Source: UBA3496 sp964558115
GTDB lineage: Bacteria; UBA8248
Length of the DNA stretch: 25,743 nucleotides
Direction: 5' to 3'
NCBI GenBank assembly: GCA_964558115.1
Contig: CAZLCI010000027.1
Coordinates: forward strand, 1 to 25,743
Of this stretch, positions 6,730-16,044 are shown piece after piece. Each line of letters opens with the position of its first letter. The first letter of the stretch is position 1. The position numbers and the translations under genes are program-made. Below the pieces are notes generated by a model. The model searched no databases. It worked only from the letters and a program-made list of their open reading frames with translations, and was not told the DNA's origin.

Positions 6730-9168
6730 ATGATTACCCAAACAAAATCTTCAAAAAAGAATCCTAAGAGAAAATCTATCAAAACTATGATTAGACATAG
6801 GATTTCTGCAATATCTGACAGAATGAAGAAATTTATGTCTTCCAGGATTTTTGCTTGTATCTTGACAATTTTAGTTGTATCTGTCCTTTCATTTCTTTTG
6901 GTCTTTAAGTGGTCCCCCTCTTCATCAGTTTATAAAATTGGAGAAGTTGTTCGAGGCAATATAAAGGCTCCGTATGATCTTGAAGTGATTGATGAGATTG
7001 CCACAGAAAATAGAATACAAAGAAGAAAAGAAAAAATTCTGCCTCGTTATGACATAGATCTCGCATTGATTGCTGATATATCTTCCAGAATTAAAATTGC
7101 TTTTGATACCCTTCATGAACAAATTGTTTCCTTTCAGAATAAAATCTTAAAGGAAAAGAAAATGAAAATTAGCAATGTTATTGTTGGTAGTATTTTTCTA
7201 GATGAAATAGTTCATTCACAACAGTATATAAAAGCAGAGAGAAGTTTTGAAAGTAAATTAGGAGGAAATTTTCCACCAAGTTTACTTTTTTTCTTTAGAG
7301 ATAATATCTTTTCATTTTCAATAGCTGACAGTATGACTGCAATTGCAAAAAAAGCCTTGCCTAGAGAAATAGTTAGTGACAGACAATTATATATTTCTCA
7401 TCTGGTCAAGGGAATTTTTGTGAAAGATATTGCGACAGGTGAAAAAGTTAAAATCTCCTCATCTGTAAAACCAGTTGAGCTTAGAGAATTAGAAAAAATA
7501 GTTTTATTAAACATAGCAAAAGTGAAGTTTCAGTACTCAAAAGAATTTCAAGTTCTACTTTCTAAACAAATAATCAAAATGGCCAGACCAACCTTATCCT
7601 TTAATAGCCTTGCGACACAGCAAGAACAAAAGAGAGTTGTCACTACGACAAGAAAAGTGACAAAGACTATAAAGGAAGGTGAGATGATTGTACGTGATGG
7701 GGAAAGGTTAAATAAAAGACAATATAAAGTATTAGAAAAATTAAGAGATATTTACAGTACAGGTAATTCTCTGCATTATTTCTTGGGCACTATGTTGATC
7801 ATTCTTTTATTTTTTGTTCTATGCTGGTTTGCAGTGCGGAGATTTAATCTTCTTAATTACAGAGAAGGAAAGCAGGTTGTTTTATTTGTCTTTTTAGTAG
7901 TAATGAATATATTAATTTTGAAATTTGGTGTTGTTTTCGCTCTTGGTCTTCAGTCTAATTTTGAACAATTTAATATAACAGCTTTTTATAATTTAATTCC
8001 TTTTGCTTCTATTTCAATAGTTTCTCTTTTTCTTCAAGGTAGAAAAGAAGCTATCTTCTTATCTATCATAAATTCAGTATTAGTAATGCTTATTCTGCCA
8101 ACAAATATTTCATATCCACTTATGGTACTCGCCTCTGGAATAGTAACCTCCTCAAATTGGAAAAATTACACTAGCAGAACAGTTATATTGTTTGTTTCTT
8201 TAGTCGTTGGAATATTGAACGTTATAATTAATTCAGGAATATTTCTGCAACAAGGTTTTTATGTTTTTGCAAATAACTGGGATATTATTTTGTTTACCTT
8301 TTTCGGAGGGTTGGGCAATATAATTATAGTTTCGGCTATAATTCCTATTTTGGAATCGTTATTTAAATTAACAACAGACATGAAATTATTGGAATTGTCT
8401 GATCATAATCATCCTTTACTAAAGGATATGATTTTACGTGCACCTGGAACCTATCATCACAGTATAATGGTAGCTAACCTAGCAGAGGAGGCTGCTAGTA
8501 AAGTAGATGCAAATCCTCTCCTACTCAGAGCTGGTGCATTTTTTCATGACATAGGAAAAACTTTAAAGTCAGAGTATTTTATTGAAAATCAAATATCAGA
8601 AAATAGACATGATAAGTTAACGCCAAATATGAGCGCCTTAATTTTGATTAGTCATGTCAAAGAAGGTGTAGAATTAGCAAGAAAACATAAACTGCCAAAT
8701 GAAGTTATCGACTTGATATCTCAGCATCACGGAACCTCCCTAATCAGGTTTTTCTATGATAAAGCATTAAAGCTTAAGAATAATGGGGAAGTAAGAGTTG
8801 AAAGTTTCTGTTATCCAGGTCCTAGACCCAGAACAAAAGAAGCAGGAATTCTTATGCTTGCTGATATGGTTGAAGCTAGTGCAAAAACACTTGCTGAGCC
8901 ATCTCCTGGTCAATTATCTAGTTTAGTTACCAGAATTGTTCAAACGGTTATAAAAGATTCTCAATTGGAAGAATGTGATCTTACTCTTTCAGATTTAGGG
9001 ATTATTCAAGATTCATTTTTGAGAGTTCTTGCTGGATTTTATCATCATCGTTTAAATTATCCAGAACAAACCGATTTGAAAAAAGGTATGAAAACAAATG
9101 GGAATAGCAGTATCAAACAAGCAAAGATTGTTGAAAATAAACCGGAAAAGACTCCAGAGAAACGCTAA
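6730..9168 (+). CDS. 7TMR-HD family phosphodiesterase (PgpH-like, cyclic di-AMP)
   Basis: The 812-residue membrane protein has an N-terminal membrane helix (about residues 39-61), a long extracytoplasmic 7TMR-HDED region (KIGEVVRGNIKAPYDLEV, then repeated basic helices and the KEGEMIVRDGERL block), a cluster of about seven membrane helices (about residues 350-550), and a cytoplasmic HD domain. The HD domain is intact: GTYHHSIMVANLAEEAA, AGAFFHDIGK with H606-D607, a downstream SQHHG, and LADMVEAS. Characterised members such as Listeria PgpH hydrolyse cyclic di-AMP, so a c-di-AMP role is likely by family. The C-terminal 25 residues are low complexity and overlap the ybeY reading frame. Confidence 0.9.
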   Translation: MITQTKSSKKNPKRKSIKTMIRHRISAISDRMKKFMSSRIFACILTILVVSVLSFLLVFKWSPSSSVYKIGEVVRGNIKAPYDLEVIDEIATENRIQRRKEKILPRYDIDLALIADISSRIKIAFDTLHEQIVSFQNKILKEKKMKISNVIVGSIFLDEIVHSQQYIKAERSFESKLGGNFPPSLLFFFRDNIFSFSIADSMTAIAKKALPREIVSDRQLYISHLVKGIFVKDIATGEKVKISSSVKPVELRELEKIVLLNIAKVKFQYSKEFQVLLSKQIIKMARPTLSFNSLATQQEQKRVVTTTRKVTKTIKEGEMIVRDGERLNKRQYKVLEKLRDIYSTGNSLHYFLGTMLIILLFFVLCWFAVRRFNLLNYREGKQVVLFVFLVVMNILILKFGVVFALGLQSNFEQFNITAFYNLIPFASISIVSLFLQGRKEAIFLSIINSVLVMLILPTNISYPLMVLASGIVTSSNWKNYTSRTVILFVSLVVGILNVIINSGIFLQQGFYVFANNWDIILFTFFGGLGNIIIVSAIIPILESLFKLTTDMKLLELSDHNHPLLKDMILRAPGTYHHSIMVANLAEEAASKVDANPLLLRAGAFFHDIGKTLKSEYFIENQISENRHDKLTPNMSALILISHVKEGVELARKHKLPNEVIDLISQHHGTSLIRFFYDKALKLKNNGEVRVESFCYPGPRPRTKEAGILMLADMVEASAKTLAEPSPGQLSSLVTRIVQTVIKDSQLEECDLTLSDLGIIQDSFLRVLAGFYHHRLNYPEQTDLKKGMKTNGNSSIKQAKIVENKPEKTPEKR

Positions 9169-9559
9169 TTTTTGGTTAACTTCTGTAAGTTCAGAAGAAA
9201 CAAAGGTATCTCTAGTGTTTTTGAGAGATAGATTTATGCAGAACTTGAACTTTCAATTTAGAGGGATCAAAGAAACAACAGATGTACTTGCATTTCCAGA
9301 TCTTTTTGAATCTAAAGTATTTGATAATAATCCAATGTTCGAAGATTTAAAGGACAAAAACTTTTTGGGTGATGTAGTTATTTCTACAGACGAAGTTCTT
9401 AGATTGTCTTTTGAAGAAAAAAAAACAACAGATGATTTGATAGATGAGCTATTTTTGCACGGCATTCTTCACCTTCATGACTATGATCATCAAAATAAAA
9501 AAGAGAAAGTTCAGATGAGAAAAATTGAGAGAAAACTATTTGAAAATAGACCAAATTAG
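9098..9559 (+). CDS. ybeY: endoribonuclease YbeY
   Basis: YbeY is a zinc-dependent RNase needed for 16S rRNA 3'-end maturation and ribosome quality control. Diagnostic motifs are FRGIKETTDVLAFP, FLGDVVIS and the zinc site HGILHLHDYDH, which gives the required H-x3-H-x5-H spacing. The ORF begins at ATG 9098 inside the 3' end of the preceding phosphodiesterase gene, a 71-base overlap. TTG codons at 9128 and 9131 are alternative starts; some overlap is unavoidable because the domain's first helix begins about there. From 9098 the product has 153 residues, which is normal for the family. Confidence 0.9.
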   Translation: MGIAVSNKQRLLKINRKRLQRNANFWLTSVSSEETKVSLVFLRDRFMQNLNFQFRGIKETTDVLAFPDLFESKVFDNNPMFEDLKDKNFLGDVVISTDEVLRLSFEEKKTTDDLIDELFLHGILHLHDYDHQNKKEKVQMRKIERKLFENRPN

Positions 9560-9581
9560 TAATTTGGAAAGGAATACTAAA

Positions 9582-10088
9582 TTGTTTAGGTTATGGGCAC
9601 CATGGAGAATGAAATATATAGAGAAAGGGAAAGATAATTCTCCAAAAGATTCTACTGAGTCTAAAGAATGTGTTTTCTGTAGAATTCTTAAAGAAAAAGA
9701 TTGCGTGGAGAATTTAATTTTAAAAAGAGGCGAATATTGTTATATTGTACTTAATAAGTATCCTTATAGTAATGGTCATTTGATGGTCGTACCGTTCAGA
9801 CATATTAGGGATTTAGAGGATTTAGATTCCAAAGAATATAATGAGATTTTTTCTTTTGTGCAGCTTTCAGTATCAGTGCTTAAAAAAAGTTTTAGTGCAG
9901 ATGGATTCAATATTGGATTTAATGTTGGACAAACAGCTGGAGCCGGAATTGCGCAGCATCTACATATGCATGTTGTGCCAAGATGGAATGGTGATCATAA
10001 TTTAATGTCTGTAATTGCAGAGACTAGAATTTTGCCAGAATCACTGGAAACCTCGTATTCGACTCTATCTGAATATTTTACTAGTTAG
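9582..10088 (+). CDS. HIT-family hydrolase (Ap4A phosphorylase-like), probable TTG start
   Basis: This is a histidine-triad nucleotide-binding enzyme. The catalytic motif QHLHMHVVPRW (H126, H128, H130) is intact, with the CVFCRIL cysteine pair and LILKRGEYCYIVLNKYPYSNGHLMVVP strand block of the diadenosine-polyphosphate phosphorylase branch. The N-terminus LWAPWRMKYIE is typical of that branch. The frame is open back to 9525, within ybeY, but an AAGGA at 9568-9572 sits 9 bases before TTG 9582, placing the start just before the conserved LWAPWRM and giving 168 residues. It lies 22 bp after ybeY and 13 bp before lapA. Confidence 0.85.
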   Translation: MFRLWAPWRMKYIEKGKDNSPKDSTESKECVFCRILKEKDCVENLILKRGEYCYIVLNKYPYSNGHLMVVPFRHIRDLEDLDSKEYNEIFSFVQLSVSVLKKSFSADGFNIGFNVGQTAGAGIAQHLHMHVVPRWNGDHNLMSVIAETRILPESLETSYSTLSEYFTS

Positions 10089-10101
10089 GGAGATTATAAA
10101 A

Positions 10102-10371
10102 ATGGGTCGCTTCAGGCTGGTTTTAGGTTTTTTGCTTGCAATTGCAATTGCAATGTTTGGGGTAAAAAACTTACATTCAGTAATGATAGAGTACTATTTT
10201 GGTAAAAGTGAATTTCCATTATTTTTTATTTTAATTGGAACTTTCACTTTTGGTTTCTTTATTTGTTGGTTTGCCGGTCTTCCAGAAAGCTTTAGGAGTA
10301 AGAGGCATATAAAATTTCTCGAAAAAAGAATATCCTCTTTAGGCGGTGAGACTAGAAGAGATGAGTATTAA
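10102..10371 (+). CDS. lapA: LapA-domain (DUF1049) small inner-membrane protein
   Basis: The 89-residue protein has two membrane helices (about residues 5-22 and 40-62) separated by FGVKNLHSVMIEYYFGKSEFPLFFILIGTF-type sequence, the LapA/DUF1049 pattern: a V-x-N stretch after helix 1 and a P-L/F before helix 2. It ends in a short basic, coiled-coil-prone tail (KFLEKRISSLGG). In enterobacteria LapA works with LapB in lipopolysaccharide assembly and LpxC turnover; no lapB is visible here. The ATG at 10102 has AGGGAG upstream. The longer frame from 10015 is an overlap with the HIT gene and is unlikely. Confidence 0.8.
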   Translation: MGRFRLVLGFLLAIAIAMFGVKNLHSVMIEYYFGKSEFPLFFILIGTFTFGFFICWFAGLPESFRSKRHIKFLEKRISSLGGETRRDEY

Positions 10372-10426
10372 TATAAGATAGAATTTTCTTTTCTGCCCAC
10401 ATGCAATTAATCTAAGCGATTTCTCA

Positions 10427-13084
10427 ATGGACAAAAGAGAAACAGAAAAAAACAAAGAAAATAATTTATCCCCAGCGATGAAACAGTATGTTGAACTCAA
10501 GAAACAGTACTGTAATGAATTTCTGTTTTTTCAGATGGGTGATTTTTATGAAATGTTCTACGATGACGCTAAAAATGCGTCAGAGATTTTGGGCATTACG
10601 TTAACATCCAGAAATAAAGATTCAAATGGTCCTATTCCAATGTGTGGCATTCCATGTCATTCAAGTGATTCTTATTGTGTGCGTTTGCTAGATGAGGGCT
10701 ATAAAGTTGCTATTTGCAATCAAGTAGAAAACGCTTCTGAAAGCAAAGGAATTGTGAAAAGAAAAGTTGTTAGAGTGCTCACGCCGGGAACTTCTATAGT
10801 CGGAGATCATTTAACTGAAAGCAAGGAATCCCAATTCCTTCTCTCTATTGCTGGGTCATCAGATGAAATCCATAAGATATCTAACTGGGGAATCTCATGG
10901 ATAGATGTCACTACTGGAGATTTTAGTGCAGTTGAGGTTCCAAGTGATATTTTTGAAAGAAGGTTAGATTCTGAATTGGAAAGACTAAGACCAAAAGAAA
11001 TTTTACTAGGAAATAAAAAAAATATTTCTCCAAGAATGCGATACGTCTTAGAAAACTTTGATGCAAGAATTGAGGAAATTTCGGAACTGGAAATAGATTC
11101 AAAAGACTCATTTAAATACCTACAGGGGAAAAATGGTAAACAGAAAATTTTTAAAAGATTAGATTCTAACAGTCCATTGTTTGCAGCTTCTGCAAATCTC
11201 ATTAAATATCTTGAAAGAAATCAACTTGGTGATCTACCTCATATAAAACCTATTGATCTTCCAGATACTAATGAAACAATGTTTTTGGATGCAGTCACTC
11301 AGTCAAATCTGGAGTTGGTATATCAACAAGACAAAAATAGTAAGGCTGACACATTATTTAGTGTTTTAGATAATACTTCTACTTCTATGGGGGGCAGGTT
11401 ACTTAAAAAATGGATATTATCACCTCTGATTAATTTGAAGAAAATAAAACAAAGAACTGATGCAGTAGATGAGTTAAAGAAGAAAAAAATAGAGAGAAAA
11501 AAAATAATTGAATATCTTTCTAACATAAGAGATTTAGAACGCATCCAAAGTAAGATTGGTCTCCAAAGCTCTAATGCAAGAGATTTAAAATCTCTTGCAG
11601 ATTCTATTATCTTTTTGCCAAAAATTCACAAATTATTAAATTCTTTCAAATCAAAAGAAATTAATAGCATCTCTTCAAATTGGGACTTACTTGCAGATGT
11701 AGAGAAATTAATCTCAACCTCTCTTAGAGAGGAGTTGCCAGTTTCTATTAAAGATGGAGATATTTTTCAAGATGGTGTGAATGATGAGTTAGATGAATTG
11801 AGAAATATCACAAAAGATGGAAGGTCCTGGTTGGAAAAATATGAAAAACAGTTAAAACAAACAACAAATCTTCCATTGAAAATTGGTTATAATAGAGTGT
11901 TTGGTTATTACATAGAATTATCGAGACGTTTTTCGGATAAAGTTCCTGAATCCTTTTCTAGAAAACAAACCTTAGTTTCTTCAGAGAGGTTTATTACAAG
12001 TGAGTTAAAAGAAATTGAGGAGAAATTAGAATTTTCAGGAGAAAAATCAAAAGAATTAGAATTTTTGATGTTTGGCGAATTGAGAAGAAAAATTGCTGAA
12101 AATTCAAAAAGAATTCTTGATAGTTCCAGAAAAATTGCAGAGTTAGATTCGATAACTTCTTTAGCAACTGCAGCAGAACTAAATGATTACGTAAGGGCAG
12201 ATATTAATAATAATTTAGATATAGAAATTGTCCAAGGACGCCATCCTGTACTTGATGTCGATTACTCATCAGCATTTGTTCCTAATGATCTAGATATGAA
12301 TGTTGATAGGAAAATAATGATTGTTACAGGTCCAAATATGTCTGGCAAATCTACTTATTTAAGACAATCTGCTTTGATAGTGTTGATGGCTCAAATAGGA
12401 AGTTTTGTTCCAGCAAAATCTGCAAAAATTGGCATTGTTGATCGTATCTTTACAAGAGTTGGTGCTCATGATCGATTGTCTGAAGGCAAAAGTACTTTTA
12501 TGATAGAAATGCTAGAAACTGCTGAAATATTAAATGAAGCAACTAGAGATAGTTTTATAGTATTTGATGAAGTAGGACGTGGAACAAGTACTTATGATGG
12601 AGTTAGTATTGCATGGGCGATTGTTGAATTTTTGCATAATAACGAAAATAGACAGTCTAGGACATTATTTGCTACACATTATCATGAACTGTCAGTCCTA
12701 GAGGAAAAGTTGAATAAAGTTGTTAATTTGACAGTTGATGTGAGAGAACACGATGAAGAAGTTGTTTTTTTAAGGAAAGTTATTGATGGTATCTGTAATA
12801 AAAGTTACGGGATTCATGTTGGAAAACTAGCAGGTTTACCTAAGGAGGTATTAAGCAGAGCTGATGAGTTAATGCAGATCTTTGAACTCTCTAGCAAAGA
12901 CAAAGGAGAACAAACAGAAAGCTTGGGTTTTGCAAGAAATAAATATAAAGAAAAATTAGTTGCAGACAATGGTTCTAGTGCGCAAGATTTATTAAATGAA
13001 ATTTCTTCAATAGAACCTGATAATATGTCACCTAAAGATGCTCTTGATGTTATTTACAAATTAAAAAAGATTGTTGATAGATAG
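10427..13084 (+). CDS. mutS: DNA mismatch repair protein MutS
   Basis: MutS recognises mismatches and starts methyl-directed or nick-directed repair. The 885-residue length is normal. The mismatch-binding F-x-E motif is present at F40-Y41-E42 (QMGDFYEMFYDDA). The connector, lever and clamp domains follow, including GYNRVFGYYIELS. The ATPase domain has Walker A GPNMSGKSTYLRQ from residue 635, FTRVGAHDRLSEGKSTFM, Walker B/D-loop FDEVGRGTSTYDG and FATHYHEL. The C-terminal dimerisation helices (PKDALDVIYKLKKI) are complete. It follows lapA after 55 bp, the largest gap in the plus-strand run. Confidence 0.97.
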   Translation: MDKRETEKNKENNLSPAMKQYVELKKQYCNEFLFFQMGDFYEMFYDDAKNASEILGITLTSRNKDSNGPIPMCGIPCHSSDSYCVRLLDEGYKVAICNQVENASESKGIVKRKVVRVLTPGTSIVGDHLTESKESQFLLSIAGSSDEIHKISNWGISWIDVTTGDFSAVEVPSDIFERRLDSELERLRPKEILLGNKKNISPRMRYVLENFDARIEEISELEIDSKDSFKYLQGKNGKQKIFKRLDSNSPLFAASANLIKYLERNQLGDLPHIKPIDLPDTNETMFLDAVTQSNLELVYQQDKNSKADTLFSVLDNTSTSMGGRLLKKWILSPLINLKKIKQRTDAVDELKKKKIERKKIIEYLSNIRDLERIQSKIGLQSSNARDLKSLADSIIFLPKIHKLLNSFKSKEINSISSNWDLLADVEKLISTSLREELPVSIKDGDIFQDGVNDELDELRNITKDGRSWLEKYEKQLKQTTNLPLKIGYNRVFGYYIELSRRFSDKVPESFSRKQTLVSSERFITSELKEIEEKLEFSGEKSKELEFLMFGELRRKIAENSKRILDSSRKIAELDSITSLATAAELNDYVRADINNNLDIEIVQGRHPVLDVDYSSAFVPNDLDMNVDRKIMIVTGPNMSGKSTYLRQSALIVLMAQIGSFVPAKSAKIGIVDRIFTRVGAHDRLSEGKSTFMIEMLETAEILNEATRDSFIVFDEVGRGTSTYDGVSIAWAIVEFLHNNENRQSRTLFATHYHELSVLEEKLNKVVNLTVDVREHDEEVVFLRKVIDGICNKSYGIHVGKLAGLPKEVLSRADELMQIFELSSKDKGEQTESLGFARNKYKEKLVADNGSSAQDLLNEISSIEPDNMSPKDALDVIYKLKKIVDR

Positions 13085-13120
13085 AATTGAATTTTTAATT
13101 CTAAAAAAAGGAACTTAAAA

Positions 13121-13747
13121 ATGTTTTGGAGTAAAAAGAGTCCGGTGATTTACATTTCTTTTTTAATGTTGACATTATTTTTGCCAGTCAATTCAACTGA
13201 AGCAAAGAAGAAGATTGAAATAAAAAAAACAGAAAAGGTATTGAGCACAGAGCCAAATTTAAAAGATATTTTAGTAATAAAGAAAAATGGAAAAATGTTA
13301 TTTTTTGTTTCTACAGAGAATACAGTAACAGAAGAGTTTTGGGAGATAGTAAAAAAAGGAGTTAAAACTCGATTTGTCTATGAGTTAGAGTTATTTAAAA
13401 AAGTACCTTATTTTTTCGATAGTTTAATTTTAGAGAAAGAAATAGTACATGAAGTTAAATATGACCCAATTAAAAAAATATTTGCATGCAAAAGCAGGAA
13501 TGGTGTGGAGGATTATTTTTTGAAATTTACTAAGGAAAGTTCTGAAATATCTGATTGGATGTCCCAAATAAACGGAATAGAATTAATAAATTCGAGCAAA
13601 CTTGATCCGGCAAACTTATATTATTTGAAAATACGAGTAAGATTTAATTCTTTGAATTTTGCTTTCCCGTTTAATTATTTCTTGTCATTTACTACAAAAG
13701 AAACTGATTGGCATTATTCTACTGATTTTGCCAGTGAAGGGATGTAA
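13121..13747 (+). CDS. DUF4390 secreted/periplasmic protein
   Basis: This 208-residue protein has an N-terminal signal-like hydrophobic segment (VIYISFLMLTLFLPVNS) followed by a lysine-rich stretch. The mature part is strand-rich and fits DUF4390: a VKKGVKTRFVYELELFKKV block, HEVKYDPIKKIFAC, and a C-terminal RVRFNSLNFAFPFNYFLSF followed by W near the end. The family's function is unknown to me; its genes often precede NtrY-type sensor kinases, as here, where its TAA overlaps the ntrY ATG by one base (TAATG). Tight coupling suggests it works with, or is sensed by, the kinase. An AAGGAA ribosome binding site precedes its ATG. Confidence 0.75.
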   Translation: MFWSKKSPVIYISFLMLTLFLPVNSTEAKKKIEIKKTEKVLSTEPNLKDILVIKKNGKMLFFVSTENTVTEEFWEIVKKGVKTRFVYELELFKKVPYFFDSLILEKEIVHEVKYDPIKKIFACKSRNGVEDYFLKFTKESSEISDWMSQINGIELINSSKLDPANLYYLKIRVRFNSLNFAFPFNYFLSFTTKETDWHYSTDFASEGM

Positions 13748-16044
13748 TGTATTCCTCTAATTTCACTTATGATACTGAAGAAGAAATACATTCCAGGAGG
13801 AGAAAAAATGTCCTTAGGGCTGTATTAGGTCTAATTGGTATCAGTGTTATTTTATTGACAGGCTGGATTTATTTCAAAGAACTTGATCCTGGCACTCCGC
13901 TTCTAAATAATGTCGTTGTTTTTTCGCTCGTTAATTTGAATATCATACTATTGATGGTTTTGATTGTTTTAGTAGTAAGAAATGTTGTTCAGCTTTATTC
14001 TTCCAAAAGATCTCCATCAGGAAAAGGACGACTACAGATAAGATTAATTCTAGCATTTGTTATGATTTCTTTATTGCCGACTTTAGGTTTGTTCGGAGTT
14101 GCAAGTGGGCTTATTGATAAGAGTTTTAATACCTTTTTTAATCCTAAAGTAGAAAATGCACTTAAAGGTTCTTTCGACGTTGCAAATGAATATTACCGTG
14201 AATCTGAAGAATTGCTACTTTTAAGAGGAAGGGAACTAGGAGAAGAGATAGAAAGTCAATCTTGGAGTACACCTGAATCGTTCTCTTTCTTAAAGCAATT
14301 TCTAAGTTCTCAAATTGAATTGATTGGAGCATCTAGTGCGATTTTATATGACAAATCAAGAAAACTTATTGTTGCTGTTAAAAGAAAGGAAACTTTAAGC
14401 GTTGAAGAAAGAAAAAATAAATTCTCTCAAATTCCTCCGCCAGATTTTGATTTTATAGACAAAGTACTTGAAGGAAAACCAATGTCTACTCTGGAGAGTT
14501 CTGAAGATGGAGATGTTGCTTATGCTGTAGTCCCAATTAAAGGGATTTCTGGGGTTACAGGCTACTTAGTAATTTCCAAATTTATTACAAAAAGATTGGT
14601 TGCTAAAGTAGAAAGTCTAATGAAAGCCTACAATCAATTTTTAGAATTAGAATTATCCAAAAACCCTATAAGAGCAAGTTATATCATCACATTCCTCCTA
14701 GTTTCTCTTTTGATACTATTTTCAGCTATTTGGTTTGGTTTTCATTTTGCTAGAGGAATTACTGTTCCAATTGAAAAATTGGCAGAAGGTACTATTGCTG
14801 TTTCCGAAGGAGACCTTGGTTACAGAGTGGAAACAAGAGCCGAAGGTGAGATTGGTACCTTAGTAAATGCTTTCAATCGAATGACAAAAGAATTACAAAC
14901 AAACAAAAAAGAGATTGAAGAGAAAACAGAAAATCTTACAAAATCTAATCTGGAAATTGATAGACGCCGTCTCTACATGGAGGCTATGTTGGACAATGTG
15001 AAAACTGGCGTGATTTCTGTCAATAGGAGGGGGCAGGTAACAATTTTAAATCAATTTGCTTCCGAATTGTTGGATATTAATCCTAATGCTGTTATCGGAA
15101 AACCGTTTAACGAAATATTTGAAAATGAGTATTTAGAACCTATTAGAAGTTTAATTCGTTCTGGTGGTTCTGATGATATTGCAAATTTGTCAAAGCAAAT
15201 TGAATTGCCAATTAATGGAAAAATGCTTGTATTGTATGCAAATCTTACTTTCCTAAAGAGCGAAGATGGAAGTAGGCTAGGCACAGTTCTTGTTTTTGAT
15301 GATTTTACGGATTTAATTAGAACCCAGAAGGTTGCAGCATGGAGAGAAGTAGCACAAGGCATTGCGCATGAAATCAAAAATCCACTTACTCCAATTCAAT
15401 TATCCGCTCAAAGAATGAGATCAAAATACAACCAAAATACACCAGATTTTCCTCAAGTTCTTGAGTTGTGCACGGACACTATCGTAAACCAGGTTAAAGT
15501 TTTAATGGAAATGATAGATGAATTTAGTAGTTTTGCTAGAATGCCAGAACCGAGATTACGATTATGTAAGACTGAAGATTTAGTTCATAATGTTATAGGG
15601 CTATATAGAGATAGAAGAGATGATGTGAAAATAAATTCAGAGATTCCTAGTTCTTTGCCTTCTTTGATGGCAGATCCAGAACAAGTGCAAAGAGTTTTCA
15701 TAAATTTACTAGAAAATGCATTTGAATCTATGGAAAATGGCGGTGAAATTCAATTTAAAGTTTCTTTTGACAAAGATAGAGAGAAACTAATTTTCCAAAT
15801 ACAAGATCAAGGAAAAGGTATATTGCAAGGCGAAAAGGAACATATCTTTTCTCCTTACTTTACAACTAAAGCTAGGGGGTCCGGATTAGGATTGGCAATT
15901 TGTCATAGGATAATTTCAGATCATAATGGTTTGATTACTGTGAAAGATAATATTCCATTTGGTTCAATTTTTGAAATACAATTGCCATCAAAGAAAGAGA
16001 TGTTACCAGCCGAAAATTCTGAAAGGTATACCAATGTTGGGTAA
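13747..16044 (+). CDS. ntrY: NtrY-type membrane sensor histidine kinase
   Basis: The 765-residue kinase has three N-terminal membrane helices (about residues 20-40, 58-80 and 97-118), an extracytoplasmic sensor region of about 190 residues, a fourth helix (about 315-335), a HAMP domain (GITVPIEKLAEGTIAVSEGD), a coiled coil, a PAS domain (LDNVKTGVISVNRRGQV), and a HisKA/HATPase core. The phospho-accepting H541 lies in GIAHEIKNPLTPIQLSAQRM. The ATP lid motifs are INLLENAFESM, DQGKGI and GSGLGLAICHRI. This is the NtrY architecture, normally paired with NtrX. Here its 3' end overlaps the receiver-LpxC gene by 11 bp, so that receiver is the obvious partner. Confidence 0.92.
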   Translation: MYSSNFTYDTEEEIHSRRRKNVLRAVLGLIGISVILLTGWIYFKELDPGTPLLNNVVVFSLVNLNIILLMVLIVLVVRNVVQLYSSKRSPSGKGRLQIRLILAFVMISLLPTLGLFGVASGLIDKSFNTFFNPKVENALKGSFDVANEYYRESEELLLLRGRELGEEIESQSWSTPESFSFLKQFLSSQIELIGASSAILYDKSRKLIVAVKRKETLSVEERKNKFSQIPPPDFDFIDKVLEGKPMSTLESSEDGDVAYAVVPIKGISGVTGYLVISKFITKRLVAKVESLMKAYNQFLELELSKNPIRASYIITFLLVSLLILFSAIWFGFHFARGITVPIEKLAEGTIAVSEGDLGYRVETRAEGEIGTLVNAFNRMTKELQTNKKEIEEKTENLTKSNLEIDRRRLYMEAMLDNVKTGVISVNRRGQVTILNQFASELLDINPNAVIGKPFNEIFENEYLEPIRSLIRSGGSDDIANLSKQIELPINGKMLVLYANLTFLKSEDGSRLGTVLVFDDFTDLIRTQKVAAWREVAQGIAHEIKNPLTPIQLSAQRMRSKYNQNTPDFPQVLELCTDTIVNQVKVLMEMIDEFSSFARMPEPRLRLCKTEDLVHNVIGLYRDRRDDVKINSEIPSSLPSLMADPEQVQRVFINLLENAFESMENGGEIQFKVSFDKDREKLIFQIQDQGKGILQGEKEHIFSPYFTTKARGSGLGLAICHRIISDHNGLITVKDNIPFGSIFEIQLPSKKEMLPAENSERYTNVG

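Noticed and set aside
10807..11202. Minus-strand ORFs of 60-140 residues inside mutS, holA, murJ and rseP
   Set aside because: Each lies antisense within a well-supported gene, has no family features, and shows composition expected of a shadow frame.
13083..13102. Hairpin AGAATT/AATTCT just after mutS as a terminator
   Set aside because: The stem is six AT-rich pairs and is followed by an A-tract and the next ribosome binding site, not a U-tract.
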